In this document: positions 26,180 to 35,898 of the stretch, in pieces
Numbering within the stretch: the first letter of the stretch is position 1
How the letters are laid out: each line of letters opens with the position of its first letter
Source: Cyanobium sp. Tous-M-B4
Lineage (GTDB): Bacteria > Cyanobacteriota > Cyanobacteriia > PCC-6307 > Cyanobiaceae
NCBI RefSeq assembly: GCF_024345395.1
Contig: NZ_JAGQBA010000001.1
Location: 434,001-498,000 of the forward strand
DNA: 64,000 nucleotides
Direction: 5' to 3'
Notes under the pieces: generated by a model
What the model saw: only the letters and a program-made list of their open reading frames with translations
Told to the model about the DNA's origin: nothing
Databases searched by the model: none
Program-made: the position numbers and the translations under genes

Positions 26180-26214
26180 TATGTCCGCATCAACGCCGAT
26201 TACACGACGTAGTC
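26180..26214 (+). repeat. attR: right attachment repeat, original argJ 3' end
   Basis: 26 bp identical to 20629-20654, then nine bases with two differences. In frame it encodes YVRINADYTT and TAG, so the host's own argJ tail survives here without a promoter or body. The next host gene, on the opposite strand, stops at 26213-26215, directly against this TAG; this was the argJ neighbour before insertion. Confidence 0.92.
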
Positions 26215-26416
26215 ATCTGAAAGCAAACCAATCGAGTCTTTGACTTTTTGTGCCTTCAGTGCTCTGTATCAATTCCAGGCCTTTTATTCCCCCATCCTGC
26301 TGATACCAGGGGTCTTGGCAGAGAGCTTTGAAAGCTCGCCGCGCTTCCTCCAGGGATGGGAAATCACCGACCTTCACGACGCCCCAGGCATCGTGGGTGT
26401 TGATGCTGAAGCTCAT
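26213..26416 (-). CDS. conserved small protein, picocyanobacterial type
   Basis: 67 residues from the ATG at 26414-26416: MSFSINTHDAWGVVKVGDFP, a helix SLEEARRAFKALCQDPWYQQ and a closing KGLELIQSTEGTKSQRLDW. Soluble and compact; function unknown to me. A longer frame upstream is unsupported. Its stop is adjacent to the right argJ remnant, so before insertion it and argJ were convergent and abutting. Confidence 0.75.
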   Translation of the reverse strand: MSFSINTHDAWGVVKVGDFPSLEEARRAFKALCQDPWYQQDGGIKGLELIQSTEGTKSQRLDWFAFR

Positions 26417-26470
26417 CGCCGTTGGAATTCCTACAGTGATTAAAGGTCTTGGTCGAGGAGAGCAGCAGCG

Positions 26471-26647
26471 ATGAGCAACCCCCTTTGGATGCTTGTGCCC
26501 TGGGCGGTTTTTGCCATCGCTGCAGGGATCAAGTTTTGGCGCCTGACCAGCCTGTTCCGCAGGCACCTAATCGGCGCACCGTCCAGCACCGAGCAGTTCA
26601 GGAGCTCCCTTGAGCGAGCCTGGGCGAAGGACCAGCAGGCGGCCTGA
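26471..26647 (+). CDS. 58-residue membrane-anchored protein
   Basis: Starts MSNPLWMLVPWAVFAIAAGI, one N-terminal transmembrane helix, then a basic stretch KFWRLTSLFRRHL and a short soluble tail (STEQFRSSLERAWAKD). GC and codon use match the host. Function unknown. It is divergent from the 67-residue gene, sharing a 54-bp gap. Confidence 0.6.
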   Translation: MSNPLWMLVPWAVFAIAAGIKFWRLTSLFRRHLIGAPSSTEQFRSSLERAWAKDQQAA

Positions 26648-26700
26648 CAGAGGGCTGAGATTGCCGTTACAAATTGTGATATAGTTGAGTTTGGTCATCG

Positions 26701-26728
26701 AGCGGTCCTGGGCGGGTCCGCTTTTTTA
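26701..26728 (+). terminator. candidate intrinsic terminator / short RNA end
   Basis: AGCGG at 26701-26705 pairs with CCGCT at 26718-26722 and is followed by a run of Ts to 26728. It can end the 58-residue gene 53 bp upstream. A TATAGT-like -10 box and the dyad TTACAAATTGTGA lie between the gene and the hairpin, so a very short separate RNA is also possible. Confidence 0.5.
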
Positions 26729-26735
26729 TTGGCTT

Positions 26736-26909
26736 TTATTTGTTGATCGCTCTCCAGATCCACCAAATAACCAGCCCCAGTAGCGCCCATGGCAGCAGCG
26801 CTCGAAATACAACTGCCACCAGCAACACCACCAGCAACGACACCGCGGTGCGCTTTGTCAAAGCCTTCGCCTCGTCGCTCATGAAGCGCCAGCGGGGGAT
26901 CAGGGCCAT
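26736..26909 (-). CDS. 57-residue membrane protein
   Basis: From the ATG at 26907-26909: MALIPRWRFMSDEAKALTKR followed by two hydrophobic spans, VSLLVVLLVAVVFRALLP and WALLGLVIWWIWRAINK, then TAA. One hairpin or two short transmembrane helices in the thylakoid or plasma membrane. No motif; role unknown. Divergent from the gene at 26966. Confidence 0.6.
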   Translation of the reverse strand: MALIPRWRFMSDEAKALTKRTAVSLLVVLLVAVVFRALLPWALLGLVIWWIWRAINK

Positions 26910-26965
26910 CTGCTCTTAGGTGGGGACTCACCCCAGCAAAGCCCCTCTCCCTAGATTTGGCATCT

Positions 26966-27415
26966 ATGGCTCAAGTGGCTTCGGTTTCAGCAACTCCGCC
27001 ATCCCAGCAACGCCCCCGGTGGCAGGTGCCATTGCTTGTGGGCTTTTGTTTTGGTCTCGGTTATGGCGTCACCCAGCGGCTGCTTGCCCTGCAGCTGCCA
27101 TCCCTGGTGCGCCTTGGTCAGGGCTTTGAGGTGCGGCCCTTCCCGGGCACCTCGCTTGAGAGCCTGCGGCTGCGGTTTGGCGCTGAAAACCAGGACATCC
27201 GCGGTGACGCCGATCTTTTGCAGTTAGAGCAGCACCCCGATACCGCTGCCCCCGCCGCCAGCGAAGCTAAGTCGCCCCAGGAGATGCCCTCGCCCGCGGC
27301 TGAACCGGAAGCCCAGGCTGTCCCGGCTGACGCGCCCAGCCTGGATGCCCCGCCGCCTCCAGAATTGCCCGGCGCTGATCTGCCACAGTCCACTCCTACT
27401 GCCGGGCCCCAATGA
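26966..27415 (+). CDS. membrane-anchored protein with Pro/Ala/Glu-rich tail
   Basis: 149 residues from ATG 26966. A hydrophobic helix VPLLVGFCFGLGYGVTQRLL anchors it; the segment RFGAENQDIRGDADLLQLEQ follows, then a disordered tail rich in Pro, Ala and Glu. Unknown function. It overlaps the next gene by ATGA and so starts a three-gene coupled operon ending in the ABC1 kinase; membrane quinone metabolism is one speculative link. Confidence 0.68.
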   Translation: MAQVASVSATPPSQQRPRWQVPLLVGFCFGLGYGVTQRLLALQLPSLVRLGQGFEVRPFPGTSLESLRLRFGAENQDIRGDADLLQLEQHPDTAAPAASEAKSPQEMPSPAAEPEAQAVPADAPSLDAPPPPELPGADLPQSTPTAGPQ

Positions 27416-27708
27416 GTGCGCCGCAATCGCTTGTGCAAGCTGCCTTGCAGCGCTTGGGGGCCCGCTTAGGCAGCGGCCTCGTTGATGCGGCCGCCAATTT
27501 GGCTCTGCTGGCCCAGGACGCTCCGGAGCGGCTGCGGCAGGAGTTTCGGCTTTTCTGGGACGAAGTGGAAGCAGAAGCTGCCCGGATCGAGAGGGACGAC
27601 GAGCCGGAGGTCGCCATCACGGCGCCGTCTGCGGATATCCAGGCTCAAATCGATGCCCTGCGCGCCCGGGTGGCTGCCATGGCTCGCCGACTGGACCAGG
27701 ATTCGTGA
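27412..27708 (+). CDS. small helical protein, conserved hypothetical
   Basis: 98 residues: an amphipathic N-terminal helix SLVQAALQRLGARLGSGLVD, an acidic middle (FWDEVEAEAARIERDDEPE) and a C-terminal coiled coil IQAQIDALRARVAAMARRLD. No enzyme motif. Overlaps both neighbours (ATGA and GTGA), so it is translated together with the ABC1 kinase and probably works near it. Confidence 0.72.
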   Translation: MSAPQSLVQAALQRLGARLGSGLVDAAANLALLAQDAPERLRQEFRLFWDEVEAEAARIERDDEPEVAITAPSADIQAQIDALRARVAAMARRLDQDS

Positions 27709-29360
27709 TCCTGCTTAGGCCTCTGCGCATCTGGTGGTTGGCCCTGGCCCTGCTGCTCGGTCTGTGGTGGGACGGCCAGGCCTGGAGCTATTTAGGTGGT
27801 GTTACTCCTGAGCGGCAGCGGAGCCGTCAGAGCCGCCGGGCCCGCTGGCTTACCCAGGAGTTCCTTGGGCTTGGCTCAGCCTTCATCAAGCTGGGCCAAT
27901 TGCTTTCAGCCCGTCCCGACGTGCTGCCCGCTGAATTAGTGGAGCAGCTAGCCACCCTGCAGGACCGGGTGCCCGCCTTCCCCTTTGCCGTGGTGCAAGA
28001 CCTGCTGGAGCAGGAGTTGGGTGAGCGCTGCGCCGAGATCATTGACCTGGAGAGCGAGCCGCTGGGTTCGGCCAGCCTGGCCCAGGTGCACCGCGCCAGC
28101 CTGCGCAGCGGCCGTCAGGTGGTGCTCAAGGTGCAACGCCCCGGCTTGGAGCGCACCTTCCGGCTTGACCTTGAGGTGATGCAACAAGTTGCCGCGGCGG
28201 TCCAGCGCCATCCCCGTTGGGGTCGCGGCCGCGACTGGATCGGCATTGCCCAGGAGTGCCGGCGGGTGTTGCTCAGAGAGCTCGACTTCCGGCTGGAGGC
28301 CGAGCACGCGGCTCGCTTCCGCCAGCAGTTTCTTGACGATCCCGGCATCCGCATTCCTGCCGTGGTGTGGGAATTGAGTACCCGCCGGGTGCTTTGCCTC
28401 GACTATGTGCCCGGCATCAAGATCACCGATCGCCAGGCCTTGCTGGAGGCTGGAATCGTGCCCGCCGCCGTAGCCGAAAAGGGCGCCGCCAGCTACCTGC
28501 AGCAGCTGGTGCGGTTTGGCTTTTTTCACGCCGATCCCCACCCCGGCAACCTGGCCGTTGCCGCCGATGGGGCGCTCATCTACTACGACTTCGGCATGAT
28601 GGGTCAGCTCTCCAGCCGCCTGCGGGGCCGCCTGGGCAGCATGGTGCGGGCAGCAGCTGGCCGAGACGCAGCTGGTTTGGTCAAGGAGCTGCAGCAGGCG
28701 GGTGTGATTGCACCTGGCGTTGATCCGGGCCCGGTGCGGCGGCTGGTGCGGGTGATGCTGGAAGAGGCGCTGACGCCTCCCTTCTCCGCCAATGTGCTTG
28801 AGCGCCTATCGGGCGACCTTTACGACCTGGTTTACGGCCAGCCCTTCAGGTTGCCCCCAGAGCTGATCTTTGTGATGCGGGCCCTCTCCACCTTTGAGGG
28901 GGTCGGCCGCAGCCTCGATAGCGGCTTTAGTTTGGTAGCGATTGCCCGCCCCTACCTACTTCCTCTAATGACTTCAAGTGGTGGCAGTGGCGGTGGTGCA
29001 AATGACCTGTTCAATGAAATCTCGCGCCAGGCGGCAGAGGTAGGCAGCCGCGCCTTGGGTATTCCCAAACGATTAGACGACAGCCTGGCTCGCATCGAGC
29101 AGGGCGACCTGCAGGTGCAGATTCGCGCCGGCGAAACGGATCGCCTGCTACGGCGCTTGGCCCTGGCCCAGCAGGCTGCTGGTCAGTCGATGCTGCTAGC
29201 TGGTTTGGGAGTAGCAGCCGCCCTGCTGGCGGTCAGTGCCCGGCCCGCTTTAGTGATAATTCCCCTGCTGGCCAGCCTGCCTGTGGGGCTCAGCTGGATC
29301 AAGCTGCAAGGCCGGCTTAAGCGCGATGGCCGGATTGATCAATTGCCCGGCGTGGGTTGA
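27705..29360 (+). CDS. ABC1/UbiB-family atypical kinase
   Basis: 551 residues. The family KxGQ motif is FIKLGQLLSARPDVLP near residue 63, the ATP-binding lysine is in VVLKVQRPGLE near 140, the catalytic loop is FFHADPHPGNLAV near 273 and the metal-binding DFGMMGQL near 293. Two C-terminal hydrophobic segments (SMLLAGLGVAAALLAV and LVIIPLLASLPVGLSWI) anchor it. ABC1K proteins support quinone or prenyl-lipid metabolism in mitochondria, plastids and cyanobacteria. The GTG start overlaps the preceding stop. The end overlaps the diguanylate cyclase by 44 bp, convergently. Confidence 0.95.
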   Translation: MILLRPLRIWWLALALLLGLWWDGQAWSYLGGVTPERQRSRQSRRARWLTQEFLGLGSAFIKLGQLLSARPDVLPAELVEQLATLQDRVPAFPFAVVQDLLEQELGERCAEIIDLESEPLGSASLAQVHRASLRSGRQVVLKVQRPGLERTFRLDLEVMQQVAAAVQRHPRWGRGRDWIGIAQECRRVLLRELDFRLEAEHAARFRQQFLDDPGIRIPAVVWELSTRRVLCLDYVPGIKITDRQALLEAGIVPAAVAEKGAASYLQQLVRFGFFHADPHPGNLAVAADGALIYYDFGMMGQLSSRLRGRLGSMVRAAAGRDAAGLVKELQQAGVIAPGVDPGPVRRLVRVMLEEALTPPFSANVLERLSGDLYDLVYGQPFRLPPELIFVMRALSTFEGVGRSLDSGFSLVAIARPYLLPLMTSSGGSGGGANDLFNEISRQAAEVGSRALGIPKRLDDSLARIEQGDLQVQIRAGETDRLLRRLALAQQAAGQSMLLAGLGVAAALLAVSARPALVIIPLLASLPVGLSWIKLQGRLKRDGRIDQLPGVG

Positions 29361-30858
29361 GCTTTTTGCTGGTTTGGGGCTTGTAGGTGTACATCGCCTC
29401 ATCAGCTTTTGCCCAGGTTTGCTCCAGGGTGGTCCGCGGTTCACTCATCGCTGCACCAATCGAAGCTTGAACGCCGCAGGCTTGCAGGGCATCCCGCAGG
29501 CGATCCACCAGTTCATCCAAGCCGGAGGCGCTGGGGTTGAACACCATCAGCGCAAACTCGTCGCCGCCAACGCGGGCCAGTAAATCCGTGCTGCGCATTT
29601 GGTCGCCCAGCTGGCTGGCTGCGATCTTGAGCACCTGGTCGCCCATCTGATGGCCCTGCTCATCATTGATTTGCTTGAAGCCGTCTAGGTCAACCACCAC
29701 CAGCCCGTACTGATGGCCGTGTCGCTGGCGGCGGCTCTCTTCAAGATTGAGGTTCTCATCCCAGGCGCGGCGGTTGGCGATGCGGGTGAGCCCATCGGTG
29801 CGGCTCTCGCGCAGCAGGGCTCCATTGAGCCGGCGTAGCCGGATCTCCGAATTGCGACTCACTAGCACCACCGTGATGGTGGCCAGTGAACCCATCAGAA
29901 AAACCAGGGCAGCGGCCTGCCAGGAGCTCCAGTTGAGCCGGTTGTGGTCAATGCTCACTTGAGTGCTGACCAGCTGGTTGGCAAAGGGCACGATGCGTAG
30001 CCCTACCAGTTTTTGGTCTTCTGGCTCTAGCTCAAGCTTGGGCAGTGCCCGATGCAAGCTCGCTTCGTCCTTGAGCACCTGGGCCGGGTTGAGAGTCACG
30101 CCTACGTCAAGTTGGCTAGCGCCACTTGGAAAGAGCGCTTGCAGGGTTGGATCCTGATCGCGGCCACCGATTGCCAACATGCTGGCCGAAAGATTTACCA
30201 GGGCGAAGGCTGCTTTTTGCTTGCCCCGTATGTTCCATGGACCGTAGATAAAAGCTGTCCAGCCACTGGTGCGGCCCGGAATTGGATAGGCCCGCACCGC
30301 CAGAGGGGCAAGGTTGTAGCCCAATTCATTGCAGTGGTGCTGATTTAAGTCGGCCCTGAGCTCAGGGGAGGCGTCGCTCAGGGCGGTGCGTACTGATCGA
30401 GCCTGGGGATCGTTGCGGGGGTCTAGAGGTAAACGGCGCAGGATGGCCAGGCTTTCCCGCTGGGAGATGCTGCTGGTATGAAAATCTTCGAGATCCCAGC
30501 TGCCGAGGCTGATTACGCCGATGGTCGCGTTGGGATCGGGATCGGTGCGCTCACCCTCTGGTTCCCCGTTTTGCACATCGCTGCGAGCCAGGGAAAGGGC
30601 TGTGAGCGAGCGGGCAATGGTGGTGCACTTGGCAGAGGCCAGGTGACTCACCACCGAGGCCCCAACCGACTCCAAAGGCTCGTGTAGGAGTTGATAGGTG
30701 AATACGGTCGCTCCAGCCGTAACAACCATGCCTATAGCGCCGAGCATGGCTGATAGGCGCGTAAAGCCCTTTGCGTTGAACTCTGGGCTTTTTGCTTCGA
30801 ATTCAGACGCCACCAATTTGGCGGGAGGGTCTTGGGCGGAGGGTGCCAACAGCGCCAC
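29317..30858 (-). CDS. membrane diguanylate cyclase (GGDEF)
   Basis: 513 residues from a GTG. A first transmembrane helix (LGAIGMVVTAGATVFTYQLL) and a second (AALVFLMGSLATITVVLV) enclose a roughly 260-residue extracytoplasmic sensor with no family I recognise. The cytoplasmic GGDEF domain is complete: RTDGLTRIANRRAWDENL, VVDLDGFKQINDEQGHQMGD and LLARVGGDEFALMVF. An RSTD I-site lies five residues before GGDEF, so product inhibition by cyclic di-GMP is expected. With the HD-GYP protein at 11-13 kb it gives both arms of c-di-GMP turnover in this window. Confidence 0.95.
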   Translation of the reverse strand: MALLAPSAQDPPAKLVASEFEAKSPEFNAKGFTRLSAMLGAIGMVVTAGATVFTYQLLHEPLESVGASVVSHLASAKCTTIARSLTALSLARSDVQNGEPEGERTDPDPNATIGVISLGSWDLEDFHTSSISQRESLAILRRLPLDPRNDPQARSVRTALSDASPELRADLNQHHCNELGYNLAPLAVRAYPIPGRTSGWTAFIYGPWNIRGKQKAAFALVNLSASMLAIGGRDQDPTLQALFPSGASQLDVGVTLNPAQVLKDEASLHRALPKLELEPEDQKLVGLRIVPFANQLVSTQVSIDHNRLNWSSWQAAALVFLMGSLATITVVLVSRNSEIRLRRLNGALLRESRTDGLTRIANRRAWDENLNLEESRRQRHGHQYGLVVVDLDGFKQINDEQGHQMGDQVLKIAASQLGDQMRSTDLLARVGGDEFALMVFNPSASGLDELVDRLRDALQACGVQASIGAAMSEPRTTLEQTWAKADEAMYTYKPQTSKKLNPRRAIDQSGHRA

Positions 30859-30944
30859 CTCCGGGCCCTAAGTGATTAGGCAACTTTAATGGCTGACCCT
30901 AGCTTTTTTTATTTATTGTCCCCTAATGGGGGAGGTGTAAATAC

Positions 30945-32273
<1,329 letters not shown>

Positions 32274-32324
32274 CTATGGGTCACCCCCACCCACCCATTT
32301 GTGCTGATGGGTACCGCCCTTGGG

Positions 32325-32350
32325 GTTGCTCGCCACAGTTGCTCGCCACA
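32325..32350. repeat. 13-bp tandem repeat in eno-gloA spacer
   Basis: GTTGCTCGCCACA occurs twice in tandem at 32325-32337 and 32338-32350, 45 bp before the gloA start. Possibly a duplicated regulatory box; no known site is recognised. Confidence 0.7.
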
Positions 32351-32394
32351 ATGGAATTTGTTGTGCCCAGGTTGATGCCTGGCCTGATCCGCTG

Positions 32395-32787
32395 ATGCGC
32401 ATGCTGCACACCATGCTCCGGGTTGGCGATCTGGAGCGCTCCCTCACCTTTTATACGGAAGTGTTGGGGATGCGGATGCTGCGCCGCAAGGACTATCCCT
32501 CAGGTCGTTTCACCCTCGCCTTTGTGGGTTACGGCGAGGAGCGGGATACCACCGTGCTGGAGCTAACTCACAACTGGGACACCAGTCACTACGACCTTGG
32601 TGCGGGCTATGGCCACATCGCCCTAGGCGTGGAGGACATCCAGTCGGTTTGCGATGCAATCCGCTCTAAGGGCGGCAAGGTGGTGCGCGAACCCGGCCCG
32701 ATGAAGCACGGCAACACGGTGATCGCCTTTGTGGAAGATCCTGATGGTTACAAGGTGGAACTAATCCAGCTCTCCTCCCGCGGCTGA
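32395..32787 (+). CDS. gloA: lactoylglutathione lyase (glyoxalase I)
   Basis: Detoxifies methylglyoxal as its glutathione adduct. 130 residues from the ATG at 32395, starting [20 protein letters not shown]. The four metal ligands of bacterial GloA are present: His in MLHTML, Glu in VLELTHNW, His in GYGHIALGV and Glu in [10 protein letters not shown] frame upstream adds 25 unrelated residues. It lies 11 bp before clpB on the same strand. Confidence 0.97.
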   Translation: MRMLHTMLRVGDLERSLTFYTEVLGMRMLRRKDYPSGRFTLAFVGYGEERDTTVLELTHNWDTSHYDLGAGYGHIALGVEDIQSVCDAIRSKGGKVVREPGPMKHGNTVIAFVEDPDGYKVELIQLSSRG

Positions 32788-32798
32788 CCGCTAAGCCC

Positions 32799-35537
32799 AT
32801 GCCCCCAAGCCTCACCAGCGAACCAGATCGCTTCAGCGAAGACGCCTGGGAGTTGCTTTTGTCCTCCCAGGACACGGCTCGCCGCTGGCGCCATGGCGCC
32901 ATGGATGTGGAGCATCTGCTGCAGACCCTGCTGCTGGAGAGACGCTTCGGGCGCTGGCTGGATCCCCTGCCGCTTGAGCCAGATCGCCTGCTCGATCAGC
33001 TCGAGAGTTTCTGCGTCGACCAGCCCGGCAGCGCCGGTGGTGAGTTGTACATCGGCGATGCTCTCGAGGATCTGCTCGAGGATGGCGACCGCTGCCGGGC
33101 CGCCTGGGGCGACCCTCTTTTAGACGTATCCCACCTGCTGGTGGCATTGGTGCGCGATCCCCGGATCGGGGCGCCATTGCTGGTGGCTGAGGGGCTCAGC
33201 GAAGACTTGCTGCAACGCCAGTTTCGGCCTGGCTCCCCTGCCAGCCCAACCCCACCGGCTCCTGCTCCCCCGCAGGCGCCAGCTCCCGCCCCCGACGCCT
33301 GGATCGATGCGGGCCCGTCTCCGCTGGCGCCGGTCGCTGCCGCCCCACTTGCAGCCCCACTGGTTGCCGCCCCACTGGAGCAGGAGCCGCCCGAGCCCAG
33401 TGCACTGGAGCTCTACGGCCGCGACCTCACCGCAGCGGCCCGGGCTGGCGAACTCGACCCGGTGATCGGCCGCGACCTGGAGATGCGCCGCCTGATTCAG
33501 GTGCTCTCACGCCGCAGCAAGAACAACCCGGTGCTGATCGGTGAGCCCGGCGTCGGCAAAACCGCCGTGGCCGAGTTGCTGGCCCAGCGGATCGTGGCCG
33601 GCGAGGTGCCCGACTCGCTGCAGGGTCTGCGGCTGGTGGCCCTGGATTTGGGCGCCTTGATCGCTGGGGCCAAGTTTCGCGGCCAGTTTGAGGAGCGCCT
33701 GCGGGCCGTGCTCAAGGAGGTGCACGACGCCGATGCCGTTCCTGGTGCCGCCGGGGTGGTGCTGTTTATCGACGAGCTGCACACGGTGGTGAGCGGCGAT
33801 CGCTCCAATGCCGACGCCGGCAGCGTGCTCAAGCCAGCCCTGGCCCAGGGCTACCTGCGCTGCATCGGCGCCACCACCGCCGAGGACTACCGCCGCAGCA
33901 TCGAGAAGGATCCCGGCCTGGATCGCCGCTTCCAGCAGGTGCTGATCAAAGAGCCAGGCCTCGACACCTGTGTGGAAATTCTGCGGGGTCTAAAGGAGCG
34001 CTACGAGTTGCACCACGGCGTGGCCATCACCGACCAGGCTCTGGTGGCAGCAACCCGCCTGGCCGACCGCTACATCGCCGATCGCTGCCTGCCCGATTCG
34101 GCCATTGATCTGGTGGACGAGGCGGCCGCCCAGTTGCGCATGGAGGTCACCTCCAAGCCCCAGCTGGTGGAAGCTGCCGAAGCCGAGCTGCGCCGAGTGG
34201 AGTTGGCCCTGCTCTCGGCTGAGGCGGCGCCGCTGGAGGAGCGGCTGCAGTTGCAGGAGCAGCGCCGCCGCGCCACCGAGACCCTGCTGGCGTTGCAGCA
34301 GCGTTGGCAGGCGGAGCGGGAGCGGCTGGCGGAGCTGCGCGAGCTGTTGCAGCAAGACGAAGACCTGCGCCACGCCATCACCGAGGCCGAGCGGGAGGGT
34401 GACTATGAGGAAGCAGCCCGGTTGCAGCACGACCAGCTCAATGGCTTGCAGCAGCGTCGCGAAACCCTTGAGGCCGAACTGAAGGGGGAGACGATCCTGC
34501 GTGAACAGGTGGAGGAGGGCGACATCGCCGATGTGGTGGCCCGCTGGACCGGCATTCCGGTGCAGCGCCTGCTGGCGGGGGAGCGCCAGAAATTGCTGGA
34601 GCTGGAGCAACTCCTGGGCGAGCGGGTGGTGGGCCAGCTAGAGGCGGTGGCGGCGGTGGCCGCGGCGATCCGCCGCGCCCGGGCCGGCATGCAGTCGCCA
34701 ACGCGGCCGGTGGGTTCGTTTTTATTTCTGGGCCCCACCGGCGTGGGCAAAACCGAGCTGGCTAAGGCTCTGGCGGCGGCGCTTTTCGACGAGGACGACG
34801 CCCTGGTGCGCCTCGACATGAGCGAATTCATGGAGCGCAACGCCGTGGCCCGGCTGGTGGGGGCGCCCCCTGGCTACGTGGGCTACGAGGAGGGCGGTCA
34901 GCTCACCGAGGCGGTGCGGCGCCGGCCCTACGCGGTTTTGTTGCTTGATGAGGTGGAGAAGGCCCACCCGGAGGTGTTCAATTTGCTGCTGCAGGTGCTC
35001 GACGACGGCCGCCTGACCGATTCCCAGGGCCGCACCGTGGACTTTCGCCACACGGTTGTGATCATGACCAGCAACCTGGCCAGCCGCGCCATCCTCGACA
35101 GTGCAAAGGCGGCACGGGAGGCGGGCGTGGAGCCTGACCAGCAGGCCTGGCGCGATCAGCAGACCTGGCTCGACCAGCAAATAGACCAAGCATTAGCCAG
35201 CCAGTTTCGGCCGGAATTCCTTAACCGCATTGACGAGGTGATCCGCTTCCGCCCCCTTGGCCCGGCCGACCTGCAGCGCATCGTGCGCCTACAACTGGCC
35301 GAGCTGGCCCGGCTGCTGGCTGAGCAGCACCTGGAGCTGGAGGTGCCGGAGCCGGTGGTGCAGGCCCTGGCTGAGCAGGGTTACGAGCCCGAATACGGCG
35401 CCCGGCCCCTGCGGCGGGTGCTGCGGCGCCAGCTGGAAAATCCCCTGGCCACCGAGCTGCTGGCGGAGCGCTTCAGTGGAGCTCGGGGCGTGCGCGTTGA
35501 GCCGGGCAATCCCTTGACGTTTGTGCCCCTCGGCTAG
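32799..35537 (+). CDS. clpB: ClpB-type AAA+ disaggregase (ClpB2-like)
   Basis: 912 residues with two AAA+ modules: Walker [19 protein letters not shown] near residue 248 and [18 protein letters not shown] near 644, Walker [12 protein letters not shown] and [15 protein letters not shown], plus the coiled-coil middle domain between about 430 and 560 that marks ClpB and not ClpC. The N-terminal Clp-N repeats are divergent and joined by a Pro/Ala linker (about 145-200). No IGF-type ClpP loop is apparent. Probably the second ClpB of picocyanobacteria, whose place before secE is characteristic. It extracts proteins from aggregates with Hsp70, if conventional. Confidence 0.94.
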   Translation: MPPSLTSEPDRFSEDAWELLLSSQDTARRWRHGAMDVEHLLQTLLLERRFGRWLDPLPLEPDRLLDQLESFCVDQPGSAGGELYIGDALEDLLEDGDRCRAAWGDPLLDVSHLLVALVRDPRIGAPLLVAEGLSEDLLQRQFRPGSPASPTPPAPAPPQAPAPAPDAWIDAGPSPLAPVAAAPLAAPLVAAPLEQEPPEPSALELYGRDLTAAARAGELDPVIGRDLEMRRLIQVLSRRSKNNPVLIGEPGVGKTAVAELLAQRIVAGEVPDSLQGLRLVALDLGALIAGAKFRGQFEERLRAVLKEVHDADAVPGAAGVVLFIDELHTVVSGDRSNADAGSVLKPALAQGYLRCIGATTAEDYRRSIEKDPGLDRRFQQVLIKEPGLDTCVEILRGLKERYELHHGVAITDQALVAATRLADRYIADRCLPDSAIDLVDEAAAQLRMEVTSKPQLVEAAEAELRRVELALLSAEAAPLEERLQLQEQRRRATETLLALQQRWQAERERLAELRELLQQDEDLRHAITEAEREGDYEEAARLQHDQLNGLQQRRETLEAELKGETILREQVEEGDIADVVARWTGIPVQRLLAGERQKLLELEQLLGERVVGQLEAVAAVAAAIRRARAGMQSPTRPVGSFLFLGPTGVGKTELAKALAAALFDEDDALVRLDMSEFMERNAVARLVGAPPGYVGYEEGGQLTEAVRRRPYAVLLLDEVEKAHPEVFNLLLQVLDDGRLTDSQGRTVDFRHTVVIMTSNLASRAILDSAKAAREAGVEPDQQAWRDQQTWLDQQIDQALASQFRPEFLNRIDEVIRFRPLGPADLQRIVRLQLAELARLLAEQHLELEVPEPVVQALAEQGYEPEYGARPLRRVLRRQLENPLATELLAERFSGARGVRVEPGNPLTFVPLG

Positions 35538-35584
35538 GGTGTTCGTTTGCCGGTACGCGCGGACGCCCCCGTGCGCGAGCGCCA

Positions 35585-35845
35585 GTGGACCAAACCCCCC
35601 CAACTCCCGACTCCAAAGAGGCAGAACCCAGCCCCGATGCGTCCATTTCGCCTGCCGCAGCCTCGGCGGTGCCTGAAGGCTTTGCTGCCGCCACCCTGGC
35701 GGAGCTCCGCAAAGTCGTTTGGCCCAGCCGTCAGCAGCTGTTTAGCGAATCGGTGGCCGTGATCTTGATGGTGAGTCTCTCGGCGGCAGCGATCGCCGCC
35801 ATCGATCGTTTTTATGGCTGGGGGGCTAATCAGGTGTTCCGTTGA
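35585..35845 (+). CDS. secE: preprotein translocase subunit SecE
   Basis: 86 residues from a GTG. A disordered acidic leader (TPDSKEAEPSPDASISPA) precedes the SecE core: LAELRKVVWPSRQQLFSESV and the single transmembrane helix VILMVSLSAAAIAAIDRFYG. SecE clamps SecY in the Sec translocon of plasma and thylakoid membranes. It stands directly before nusG, the usual bacterial order, and after clpB. Confidence 0.95.
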   Translation: MDQTPPTPDSKEAEPSPDASISPAAASAVPEGFAAATLAELRKVVWPSRQQLFSESVAVILMVSLSAAAIAAIDRFYGWGANQVFR

Positions 35846-35898
35846 GCCGATCCGTAGTCGAGCCCCCGTCCGTTGATCCCGTTTCTTTCCTGAGCCCC

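Larger units (their letters stand above)
20629..26214. mobile_element. integrated element in the 3' end of argJ, about 5.6 kb
   Basis: Bounded by a direct repeat (26 bp perfect, 35 bp with two mismatches) whose left copy ends argJ and whose right copy is another readable argJ end. It holds a tyrosine integrase beside the right repeat, a Dam-type methyltransferase, a serine resolvase, a possible replication protein and small unknown genes. Much of the interior is far more AT-rich than the host: at 22801-22860 only 14 of 60 bases are G or C. No virion, conjugation or transposase gene is visible. I infer a small integrative plasmid or phage satellite. Confidence 0.88.

Noticed and set aside
20629-26214. 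Remnant of a tailed prophage
   Set aside because: No terminase, portal, capsid, tail or lysis gene is visible and the recombination functions are intact, so decay from a full prophage is less likely than a small autonomous or satellite element.
26957-27230. Overlapping short frames beside the membrane-anchored protein gene
   Set aside because: They are other-frame readings of the gene at 26966-27415, which has the signal-anchor pattern and coupled ATGA overlap.
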